DNA of 64,000 nucleotides from an uncultured Desulfovibrio sp. (GTDB lineage Bacteria; Desulfobacterota; Desulfovibrionia; Desulfovibrionales; Desulfovibrionaceae). Shown piece by piece: positions 1-7,963 of the stretch. Below the pieces are notes generated by a model, which saw only the letters and a list, made by a program, of their open reading frames with translations, searched no databases and was not told where the DNA came from. Location of the stretch: positions 1 through 64,000 of the forward strand of contig CAJUMQ010000007.1 of NCBI GenBank assembly GCA_910587035.1, in the 5' to 3' direction. Made by a program: the position numbers and the translations under genes. Each line of letters opens with the position of its first letter. Position 1 is the stretch's first letter.

Positions 1-1335
1 AATCCTTTTACAGCCAATTCTATTCCGATATATTTTGGAGATCCAGACATCTCTATTGATTATAATACAAAAGCCTTTATAAATTGTTGTGATTTTAACA
101 GTTTTGAGGAAGTAATTGACTATATAAAGTTTCTTGATAATGACAATGAAGCATATATGGATATGCTTAAATCTCCAGCAATGAACCAAAATTACGAAAA
201 ACCATGTGTTGATAAATTTATATTACATATTATAGAAAAAGGTATTAATTACCATAGATATAGAGTGTGTAATGGTTGTGATATACAACCATATCATTAC
301 TTTAATAAATTAATTAACTCTTTTTGGAATAATGGTTATAAAGAATTAGTAAATTATCATTGTAAAACACAGATTCCAAATTTGGATGATTTGTTATATG
401 TGCATAAGTCACTTACGCCTCAATATAATAAAATATTTTCTAGAAATGATAATGTGGAGATTATAAATCTTTCATCCACATATAAGTCATATATATCAAA
501 ATTTTATGGCGAGTTATCGCTTCATCATGAGAAAATGCTGGCGAATATTAGTGCTATCTCGTTTTTAAGAAATACAGTTACCTTTGTAGACGATGCTAAT
601 TTAGAAACAAGATACTTAGATTTTTATAATATTATCAAGCCTTATAGAGTTAATGATAAAAATAAAATACGTGTTGGTGGAAATATGGATGGAGGATGTG
701 TACTTTTACAACCTGAACAAACAGATGTTGTAATCAGTGCTGGTCTCACAAGTAAGAGCGGGGCATATGACAGAGATTGCGATTTTACACAATTAGGATG
801 TATAGTATATCAGTTTGATAAAAATATAAATAGCGATATAGAATTTGAAAATATAAATAAACATAATTTAGATATTGGATATATGACTGATTATGATAAA
901 TCAATAATATCAATATCAGATGTGATAACCAATAATAATATTCAAGACAGCAATCCTATACTTGTTATGGATGTTGAAGGAAGAGAGCTTGAGATCTTAG
1001 AACGTTTAGATGATGATACTCTTTCTAAGTTTAGTCAGATACATATAGAATTTCATGGGTTATTGCAAAGTAAAAAATATTTTCAGATAATCCAGATATT
1101 AAAAAAAATATTAAGATTTTATAATCCAATACATATTCATTTTCATAATATTTCTAAAGTCTACGCCTTCAGAAACTTTATAGTATGTGATGTCTTCCAA
1201 ATTTCTTTTGCAAATAAAAAACTTTATCGTTTTGATGAGACTTCCGAAATATTTCCTACAGCATTGGATTATCCCAATTTACAATCATTACCAGATATAT
1301 ATATAGGCAGTTTTTATGATATATTACATAAATAA
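1..1335 (+). CDS. GT10 fucosyltransferase C-terminus fused to FkbM/METTL24-like methyltransferase (5' partial)
   Basis: Reading frame 1 is open from base 1 to the TAA at 1333-1335, so the gene starts outside the window; the ATG at 157 is internal. The first ~55 residues match the C-terminal donor-binding part of GT10 alpha-1,3/4-fucosyltransferases (IPIYFGDP, then an FIN..DF..FEE..DYIK pattern). After an unassigned stretch, the last ~200 residues carry KIRVGGNMDGGCVLL and LVMDVEGRELEIL, typical of FkbM/METTL24-like SAM methyltransferases. Inference: a bifunctional enzyme that adds fucose or colitose and O-methylates a sugar on the surface polysaccharide. The DNA is very AT-rich, unlike the genes after 6.9 kb, which suggests transfer. 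The colitose genes downstream fit the glycosyltransferase. The acceptor and the methylated position are unknown. Confidence 0.72.
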   Translation, partial: NPFTANSIPIYFGDPDISIDYNTKAFINCCDFNSFEEVIDYIKFLDNDNEAYMDMLKSPAMNQNYEKPCVDKFILHIIEKGINYHRYRVCNGCDIQPYHYFNKLINSFWNNGYKELVNYHCKTQIPNLDDLLYVHKSLTPQYNKIFSRNDNVEIINLSSTYKSYISKFYGELSLHHEKMLANISAISFLRNTVTFVDDANLETRYLDFYNIIKPYRVNDKNKIRVGGNMDGGCVLLQPEQTDVVISAGLTSKSGAYDRDCDFTQLGCIVYQFDKNINSDIEFENINKHNLDIGYMTDYDKSIISISDVITNNNIQDSNPILVMDVEGRELEILERLDDDTLSKFSQIHIEFHGLLQSKKYFQIIQILKKILRFYNPIHIHFHNISKVYAFRNFIVCDVFQISFANKKLYRFDETSEIFPTALDYPNLQSLPDIYIGSFYDILHK

Positions 1336-1401
1336 GCATATTAAACATTTTTCATTTCTGACATCTATCGCTTTAATTTGAATATATCATTAGGTGAAAG
1401 C

Positions 1402-3567
1402 ATGAAGTCTCAAGTTGTTGGTTATATTGAAGATAACTTCTTTATCGTAACGTCAGAAAATTATAAAAAAATGCAAGCGGCTTTCTATGGGTATGTTTTT
1501 ACTGAAGAAAAAATTTTAATTCGTGAAAACCCAGACAATATAGACATAGACATATATAGTCCTGGTATATATGTAAATATTGCTATTGATAATAATACAA
1601 TAGTAATAAAGCAGGATTATTATTGTGGTTTTGGTCTATATATATATAGATATAATGATTATTGGGCTGTTTCAAATTCGCTATACATGTTGATAAATTA
1701 TTTATCAACAAAAAGTGATTTGACAATTAATAGTGATTTTTTTGATCTTTATATGGTCAAAGATGTTATTCCACCATCGGAAACAGAAACAATTATAAAA
1801 GAAATAAATGAATTGAAGCAAGGTGAATATATATCAATAAATAAGGAACGTTGTGAATTAAATGTAATAAAGTCCAATATCGAAAAATATTCCGTAGATA
1901 TTTTTAGTCGTGAAGGCTTTGAATTAATTAAAAAATGGCGAAATAGATACATCAATATTATAAAATCTCTTTTAATCAATGATTATATAGTAACTGCTGA
2001 TTTGTCTGGAGGATTTGATACACGCGCATGTTTGTGCATCTATAAAGAGTTATTGGATCAAAAATTTAATATTGCTATCCATACCAGTACAGATGGCTTA
2101 TCCTGTCACCCGGAGGATTTACAAATTGCTACAAAAATAGCTGATATATATAATTTCAAATTGAATAATTTGGCCAACGTACCATCAATTAAAATTGATT
2201 CAATTGAATCATTGTTGATGTGTTTTTATCCAATGTTTTTTTCTCATGATGAAATGTACTATAAAGGTTGCATATATAAATCTCCAATCTTTTGTATCTC
2301 AGGAGCAGGTGGAGAGAGTATGCGTGACTATTGGACTGGATCATATGATGACTATATATCCAATATTGTAAATTATAATAATATATTAGATTTGGAGTTT
2401 GATTCGGGAGCAAAGCGGATATTATCTCGTATGATATCATCTTTAAAAAAAGATTATCATGAAAATATAGATGAAGCACAGAAAATATATATCCATACAA
2501 GAATTAAGAATCATTTTTTGAGATCTGGTATTGAATCATTTCTGGCAAACAAGATATATATTATGCCCCTACTTGATCCAATATTACTTAAACTTGATAT
2601 GACAAAAAGTACAACGCATGATGCAAAATCATTTCTAGCATTTCTGTTTGAAAGATATTTGCCAGAAATATCAAATTTAGGATTTGAAGGCAAAAGGTAT
2701 ATAGAAAAAAATACATTAGCTTATGTCAAAGAATACAATAAAAATTTGCCTATTGATGAAAATATTGATGATAAAAAATGTACAATATATATAAAGAATA
2801 ATTCAATAGATAGTAGTCGTTTTGTAGATGAATGTAATCCGCGGCAATATATTTTTAATATGTATCGAAGCGAATTGATGAAAAAATTTATCGCAAATAA
2901 ATATAATTATAAATTATACAGATTCGCAATGCAATATTATGAAAAAAATAGCTTTGTTCCTGATAGGTTTATAATCAAATTGGTTTCCCTTTTTATTTTA
3001 AATTATATATTGCAAGGCGACTCTCCATTTTTTAGAAACAACAATAAATATTTTAAAAAATATTGTATCTATGAGCTTATTAATAATATTTCAACCGCAA
3101 GAATAGATTTGATAAATGAGTCTGCGAGTGATAGCAGGATAATGCCAATATATTATGATCACAAACTGATGAAGCTGGATTCTCCAAAGTGGTTTATGTC
3201 AAAATTAGGTCAAGGTATAGTTTTGGAATGTAAACCATACAGTAGCGTTTTTAGATTTAAAACGAATTTGACTGGAACGCTTAAGGTTGCATTTAGGGCA
3301 ATGGATAAAAAGTATAATATAAATAAGGAACTTCAACTAAAAATTGATTATCATAAAATATTGATTAAATCTCTATCTAAAAAAGTTGTTTTAAAGGAGT
3401 ACGAAAATTTATATGGATTATCACATGATAATTCATTTCGAATTTCACTCCCTGTTGATTCAAATGAAGAGCTAGAAATATTTATAAACTTTTCACCATA
3501 TGACTATAATATTAATGATTTTATTAATATCGTAACCGAAGCATATCAAGAATTTTATCTAAATTAG
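1402..3567 (+). CDS. Asparagine-synthase-like protein of the polysaccharide island
   Basis: About 721 residues. The start at 1402 is preferred over the frame's first codon at 1378 because AGGTG lies 5 bases upstream. A PP-loop variant, ADLSGGFDTRA, lies near residue 203, as in the synthetase domain of class B asparagine synthases. The N-terminal ~190 residues resemble the class II glutaminase fold (WAVSNSLYMLINYL), but no cysteine follows the initiator Met, so glutamine hydrolysis is not expected. The last ~150 residues form a separate, probably beta-rich, region. Such proteins occur in O-antigen loci, where some amidate sugar or amino-acid substituents. It lies between the glycosyltransferase fusion and colC with short gaps, so is probably co-transcribed. 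The substrate cannot be named. The DNA is extremely AT-rich. Confidence 0.6.
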   Translation: MKSQVVGYIEDNFFIVTSENYKKMQAAFYGYVFTEEKILIRENPDNIDIDIYSPGIYVNIAIDNNTIVIKQDYYCGFGLYIYRYNDYWAVSNSLYMLINYLSTKSDLTINSDFFDLYMVKDVIPPSETETIIKEINELKQGEYISINKERCELNVIKSNIEKYSVDIFSREGFELIKKWRNRYINIIKSLLINDYIVTADLSGGFDTRACLCIYKELLDQKFNIAIHTSTDGLSCHPEDLQIATKIADIYNFKLNNLANVPSIKIDSIESLLMCFYPMFFSHDEMYYKGCIYKSPIFCISGAGGESMRDYWTGSYDDYISNIVNYNNILDLEFDSGAKRILSRMISSLKKDYHENIDEAQKIYIHTRIKNHFLRSGIESFLANKIYIMPLLDPILLKLDMTKSTTHDAKSFLAFLFERYLPEISNLGFEGKRYIEKNTLAYVKEYNKNLPIDENIDDKKCTIYIKNNSIDSSRFVDECNPRQYIFNMYRSELMKKFIANKYNYKLYRFAMQYYEKNSFVPDRFIIKLVSLFILNYILQGDSPFFRNNNKYFKKYCIYELINNISTARIDLINESASDSRIMPIYYDHKLMKLDSPKWFMSKLGQGIVLECKPYSSVFRFKTNLTGTLKVAFRAMDKKYNINKELQLKIDYHKILIKSLSKKVVLKEYENLYGLSHDNSFRISLPVDSNEELEIFINFSPYDYNINDFINIVTEAYQEFYLN

Positions 3568-3579
3568 ATTTGATTTATA

Positions 3580-4497
3580 ATGAAAAATATTTTTCTCAGT
3601 GGTTCATTTGGCATGGTTGGACATAATATCCTGGATGCCTTTAATGGAAGTTCGTACAATTTGTTTCATCCTGGCAGAACAGAGCTTGATTTGCTCGATA
3701 AAAATGCCGTAGATACTTATTTTCAATTTCATAAACCCGATATTGTAATCCACTGTGCTGGTAAAGTGGGAGGTATTCATGCCAATATAGCCGAGCCTGC
3801 ATATTTTCTCATAGACAACATGCGCATGGGATTAAATCTTGCTGAAGCTGCCCAAAAAAACAATATACGATATTTTTTAAATCTTGGCTCCAGTTGCATG
3901 TATCCTGCTCACTCTCAAGGCCTCCTGACAGAAGACATGATTCTCTCTGGAAGTCTTGAAACCACAAATGAGGGGTATGCAATAGCAAAATGCGCCATAA
4001 CGAGGCTCTGCAGCTATATAAGCAGACAGTTTTCTGGATTCCATTACAAGACAATAATCCCCTGCAATCTCTATGGGAAATATGACAAATTTGATCCTGC
4101 CCGATCACATATGATTGCATCCATTATCCGCAAAATTGATGAGGCTATTAAGTTTCGTATTCCAGAAGTAGAAATCTGGGGTGATGGTCAGGCCAGGCGC
4201 GAGTTCATGTATGCTGGTGATCTGGCTCAGCTTGTGCGCATGGCCGTTGAAAATTTTGACGACTTGCCACCAGTCATGAATGCAGGAATAGGCCATGATT
4301 ATACCGTGGATGAGTATTATCAAATCATAGGCAGGCTTTTTGGATACAAGGGCAAATTTACACACAATTTATCCAAACCTAGTGGAATGCGTCGCATACT
4401 GCTTGATGTGAGTTTGCAGTTAAAATTTGGCTTTATGCCTGAACATTCTCTGGAAGCCGGCATTAGAGAAACATATGAATGGTACAAGACATTATAG
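3580..4497 (+). CDS. colC: GDP-L-colitose synthase (ColC) / GDP-L-fucose synthase-like epimerase-reductase
   Basis: 305 residues of the short-chain dehydrogenase family. It starts with a Rossmann nucleotide-binding stretch (SGSFGMVGHNI) and has the Fcl/WcaG features SSCMYP (epimerase cysteine), YAIAK (catalytic Tyr and Lys) and RSHMI (epimerase His). Fcl-type enzymes epimerise C3/C5 and reduce C4 with NADPH. Because a ColD homologue follows directly, the likely substrate is the 3-deoxy intermediate and the product GDP-L-colitose; GDP-L-fucose synthase is the alternative, since sequence alone barely separates the two. No clear Shine-Dalgarno is seen. The stop codon lies inside the start of colD (23-base overlap), which suggests translational coupling. 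Confidence 0.75.
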   Translation: MKNIFLSGSFGMVGHNILDAFNGSSYNLFHPGRTELDLLDKNAVDTYFQFHKPDIVIHCAGKVGGIHANIAEPAYFLIDNMRMGLNLAEAAQKNNIRYFLNLGSSCMYPAHSQGLLTEDMILSGSLETTNEGYAIAKCAITRLCSYISRQFSGFHYKTIIPCNLYGKYDKFDPARSHMIASIIRKIDEAIKFRIPEVEIWGDGQARREFMYAGDLAQLVRMAVENFDDLPPVMNAGIGHDYTVDEYYQIIGRLFGYKGKFTHNLSKPSGMRRILLDVSLQLKFGFMPEHSLEAGIRETYEWYKTL

Positions 4498-5671
4498 CCT
4501 TGCAAGCCCCAATTGGGATTTGGCAGAGGAAAAAGCTGTTTTAAAGTGTATAGATACCCAAAATTACACTATGGGTTCGGCTGTTGCCGCTTTTGAAAAA
4601 GAATTTGCTGCACTTGTGGGCGCCAAATATGCAGTAATGGTAAATTCAGGCTCTTCAGCAAATCTGCTTATGGTGGCCTCCCTGTTTTATACGCAGCCAA
4701 GACCACTCCTGATGCCTGGGGATGAGGTGATTGTGCCCGCCATATCGTGGCCAACCACCTACTATCCATTATTGCAATATGGCTTACGTATAAAATTTGT
4801 CGATGTGGATTTGCATACCCTCAATTATGATCTATCCGCATTGGCTGCGGCTGTAACACCTGAAACCAGTGCAATCATTGCGGTAAATCTTTTGGGCAAT
4901 CCAAATGATTTTACCAAAATAAGCGAGATAACAGGCTCGCGATCCATTATTCTGCTGGAAGACAACTGCGAGGCTCTGGGAGCGACATTCACAGGTCGCC
5001 AAACTGGCACTTTTGGCCTTATGGGCACCTATTCATTCTTTTTTTCCCATCATATCTGCACCATGGAAGGTGGCATGATTGTGACAGATGATGACCATCT
5101 GCATGATATACTATTATGCATACGCGCGCATGGCTGGACACGCAACCTGTCAAAACATAATACCCTATGTGAAAAATCAGATAATCCATTTGAGGAATCT
5201 TTTAGGTTCCTCTTGCCCGGCTACAATGTGCGACCTTTGGAAATGGCTGGAGCAACTGGTCTTGAACAGTTGAGGAAACTGCCGAATTTTCTTGCGTCGC
5301 GTAGGGAGAACGCTGCCTGCTTCCAGGCTATTTTTGGGGAGGATGCCAATTTCATCATCCAGAGGGAGATCGGGAAATCTTCCTGGTTCGGTTTTTCGTT
5401 AATCATCTCTCCAGATTCTGTATTGACCAGAGACAGGGCAACCTCTGCCCTGATCAGAAATGGTGTCGAATGTCGTCCAATAGTAGCTGGAAATTTTGCG
5501 GCCAAAGAAGTAATGCGCCATTTTGATTATTCCATACATGGCAGTTTGCATAATGCGGGATATATAGACACACATGGCTTTTTTATTGGCAATGATCACC
5601 ATGATCACAAAGATGATTTGCTTTATGTGAAAGACATTCTTGATGCAGAGGCGAGGGGGTGTCGTTCATGA
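4475..5671 (+). CDS. colD: GDP-4-keto-6-deoxy-D-mannose 3-dehydratase (ColD)
   Basis: 398 residues from ATG 4475; the frame is open further upstream (4427), but the family begins near YSLASPNW. It belongs to the DegT/DnrJ/EryC1/StrS PLP fold. The key feature is FFFSHHICTMEGG near residue 190: His-His occupies the site of the Schiff-base lysine, as in ColD, where a His base removes the C3 hydroxyl. Other ColD-like blocks are visible (AVMVNSGSSANLLM, LLEDNCEALGATF, IRAHGWTRNL, FLLPGYNVRPLEM, GVECRPIVAGNF). It would act on the Gmd product, using PLP and glutamate, to give a 3,6-dideoxy intermediate for ColC. It overlaps colC upstream, and its TGA overlaps the gmd ATG (ATGA). Confidence 0.88.
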   Translation: MNGTRHYSLASPNWDLAEEKAVLKCIDTQNYTMGSAVAAFEKEFAALVGAKYAVMVNSGSSANLLMVASLFYTQPRPLLMPGDEVIVPAISWPTTYYPLLQYGLRIKFVDVDLHTLNYDLSALAAAVTPETSAIIAVNLLGNPNDFTKISEITGSRSIILLEDNCEALGATFTGRQTGTFGLMGTYSFFFSHHICTMEGGMIVTDDDHLHDILLCIRAHGWTRNLSKHNTLCEKSDNPFEESFRFLLPGYNVRPLEMAGATGLEQLRKLPNFLASRRENAACFQAIFGEDANFIIQREIGKSSWFGFSLIISPDSVLTRDRATSALIRNGVECRPIVAGNFAAKEVMRHFDYSIHGSLHNAGYIDTHGFFIGNDHHDHKDDLLYVKDILDAEARGCRS

Positions 5672-6810
5672 AAAAAGCGCTTATCACAGGCGTTGGACAG
5701 GATGGCTCGTATCTGGCCGAACTGTTACTTGAAAAAGGGTATGAGGTGCATGGCATGAAGCGCAGGGCCTCATCCTTCAACACCCAGAGGATTGATCACC
5801 TTTTCAATAGTCAAGAGATCAGGGATCGCAGACTTTTTTTGCATTATGGCGAGCTGAATGACAGCGGTAATATAATTCGTCTGATTCAGAACATTCAGCC
5901 GGATGAAATATACAATCTGGGCGCGCAAAGCCACGTCAAAGTGTCATTTGAAAGTCCTGAATATACTGCCGATGTGGACGGGTTGGGAGCTTTGCGCATT
6001 CTTGAGGCAATCCGCCTTCTTAACCTTGGGCACAAAACAAGGTTTTATCAGGCATCCACATCAGAACTTTTCGGTAAGGTAAGGGAAACTCCCCAAACCG
6101 AAAATACGCCATTTTACCCCAGATCACCATATGCTTGCGCCAAACTCTATGCCTACTGGATTTGCGTCAATTATCGTGAAGCTTATGGAATGTATGCCTG
6201 TAATGGGATTTTGTTCAACCATGAATCGCCACGGCGAGGCGAAACTTTCGTCACTCGTAAAATAACCCGCGGACTATGTCGAAATCTGCTTGGGCTTTCC
6301 GACAGATTAAGCCTTGGCAATCTGGATGCTATGCGGGATTGGGGCCATGCGCGGGATTATGTCTATATGCAATGGCTTATGCTTCAACAGGACAAACCTG
6401 ATGATTTTGTGATTGCAACTGGCCGGCAAATATCTGTTCGGGATTTTATAAATATGGCAGCGGCCGTTCTGGGCATCCAGTTGGAATTTAAAGGCACAGG
6501 TTTGCAGGAGAAAGGTTATGTGAGCGGCGTGGATTATAATCTGCTCATGGAGAAATTTGCCTTACCTCAAGATATGATAGCTATCAAGCCTGGAAGCTGT
6601 ATGGTCGATGTAAATCCACGTTATTTCAGACCTGCTGAAGTGGAAACCCTGCTTGGAGATCCGGCAAAGGCACATGATAAACTCGGATGGAAACCTGAGA
6701 CCAGTCTTGAACAAATGTGCGCTGACATGGTGACTGAGGATTTAAAATTTGCAATGCGCGACGCATTGCTGAAAAAAAATGGTTACCATCAACCAGAGAC
6801 CTTGGAATAA
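5668..6810 (+). CDS. gmd: GDP-mannose 4,6-dehydratase
   Basis: 380 residues. ATG 5668 is chosen (MKKALITGVGQDGSYLAE); AGGGGG lies 8 bases upstream and the ATG overlaps the colD stop. Visible Gmd features are the GVGQDGSYLAE nucleotide-binding loop, GELNDSGNI, STSELFGKV and the SPYACAK catalytic Tyr/Lys pair, plus NHESPRRGETFVTRKI. It converts GDP-D-mannose to GDP-4-keto-6-deoxy-D-mannose, the shared precursor of GDP-fucose and GDP-colitose. It is the last gene of the island; the convergent thiL ends about 125 bases further on. Confidence 0.93.
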   Translation: MKKALITGVGQDGSYLAELLLEKGYEVHGMKRRASSFNTQRIDHLFNSQEIRDRRLFLHYGELNDSGNIIRLIQNIQPDEIYNLGAQSHVKVSFESPEYTADVDGLGALRILEAIRLLNLGHKTRFYQASTSELFGKVRETPQTENTPFYPRSPYACAKLYAYWICVNYREAYGMYACNGILFNHESPRRGETFVTRKITRGLCRNLLGLSDRLSLGNLDAMRDWGHARDYVYMQWLMLQQDKPDDFVIATGRQISVRDFINMAAAVLGIQLEFKGTGLQEKGYVSGVDYNLLMEKFALPQDMIAIKPGSCMVDVNPRYFRPAEVETLLGDPAKAHDKLGWKPETSLEQMCADMVTEDLKFAMRDALLKKNGYHQPETLE

Positions 6811-6813
6811 TTG

Positions 6814-6850
6814 ATATTTTGTATTCTTGTGATAATAATTTACAAAATAT
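6814..6850. repeat. Inverted repeat after gmd, at the island boundary
   Basis: ATATTTTGTA (6814-6823) and TACAAAATAT (6841-6850) are perfect 10-base arms around 17 bases. The repeat begins four bases after the gmd stop, between convergent gmd and thiL, where composition changes from AT-rich to GC-richer. A weak bidirectional terminator is the simplest reading; a junction scar of the polysaccharide island is an alternative. Confidence 0.45.
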
Positions 6851-6936
6851 AATCTCACTGATGAGATCTATGCGACAAGTTATTCTCACAATGAAAACCT
6901 TTTTCAATCACTTTTGCCGCAAACTTGTTTCTCCCT

Positions 6937-7962
6937 TCACTCTTCAAAATGATCAAACCCCGCTTTTTCCTTCAATTCCACTCCATTGCAGCAAATGCGG
7001 CCGCTGTCTGTCACGGTGCCGATTTTGCGCAGTTGGGGTATGGCGGTTTGCAGTGGGGCGAGCAGGTCTGGCGCGCAGGATCCGAGGAGGGCATAGTCCT
7101 CGCCGCCGGCGACTGCCTCCTGCACCGGGTCCAGGCCATGGGCATGGGCATGGGCGATCACTTCTGCATGCAGCAGGTTGAGCGGGATTTCCAGCTCCGC
7201 CCCAAGAGTGGTGGAGTGGCTGCCCAGCTCCCCATTCTGGCCCAGAAGTCTTGGCAGATCCCTGGCTATGCCGTCGGATATGTCCATCAGCGCGGGGGGG
7301 CGTGAATTAAAGCCGGCCCTGGCCAGCATCAGGCCTGCTCCCACCTGTGGTTCCGGCTTCAGGTGCGCCGCGCATGCGGCCGGCCAGCGCTCCAGGGCGC
7401 TGCGGCCATGTTTTTCCAGCTCGGCCAGTCCAATCCTGGCAAGGCCGATCTGGCCGGCCATGAAGATGCAGTCTCCGGGCATGCTGCCTCCCCTGATGAG
7501 AAAGCCGCAATTATCGAGATTTTCGCCAAATATGGTAATGGAAACATGAAGGGAGGCAGATCTTGAAAGATCCCCGCCTGCCAGCACCATGCGCTGTCTG
7601 CCGGCAAGGGAGGACATGCCGGCGAAAAATTCCTCGAGCCAGGGCATATCCACCCAGGCTGGAAGCCCCAGACAGAGGGTAAAAGCCACAGGTTTGGCGC
7701 CGCAGCCGGCTATGTCGCTGACATTTACAGCAAGGGACTTGTAGCCTATCTCCCATGGCGTGAAGTATGAGCGCCGGAAGTGCGCCTCCTCCAGAAAAAG
7801 ATCGCTGCTTACACAGAGGCTGCTCCCGGATTTGAAGATGGCGCAGTCATCCCCCCGGCCCAGCATGAGGCGGGGATGCGAATTTTCAAAATGCCTTGAG
7901 ATGCATTCGAGAATTGAATCCTCAGAAAGAACAGCGCCATCCCTCCCGCTGGATGCAGCCAT
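6937..7962 (-). CDS. thiL: Thiamine-monophosphate kinase
   Basis: 341 residues, close to the usual ThiL length. ThiL phosphorylates thiamine monophosphate to thiamine diphosphate with ATP. Visible features are LGRGDDCAIF (the GDD metal and ATP site), VSSDLFLEEAHF, GYKSLAVNVSDIAGCGAKP and VLAGGDLSRS, in family order. GGAGG lies 6 bases before the ATG. The gene begins one base after the stop of the helicase gene on the same strand, so it is the distal gene of an HD protein-helicase-thiL operon. No TPP riboswitch is apparent nearby. Confidence 0.9.
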   Translation of the reverse strand: MAASSGRDGAVLSEDSILECISRHFENSHPRLMLGRGDDCAIFKSGSSLCVSSDLFLEEAHFRRSYFTPWEIGYKSLAVNVSDIAGCGAKPVAFTLCLGLPAWVDMPWLEEFFAGMSSLAGRQRMVLAGGDLSRSASLHVSITIFGENLDNCGFLIRGGSMPGDCIFMAGQIGLARIGLAELEKHGRSALERWPAACAAHLKPEPQVGAGLMLARAGFNSRPPALMDISDGIARDLPRLLGQNGELGSHSTTLGAELEIPLNLLHAEVIAHAHAHGLDPVQEAVAGGEDYALLGSCAPDLLAPLQTAIPQLRKIGTVTDSGRICCNGVELKEKAGFDHFEE

Positions 7963-7963
7963 T

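Noticed and set aside
4475..5671. Reading ColD as a normal sugar aminotransferase
   Set aside because: The PLP lysine is replaced by His-His, and the whole sequence follows ColD; a transaminase would need the lysine.
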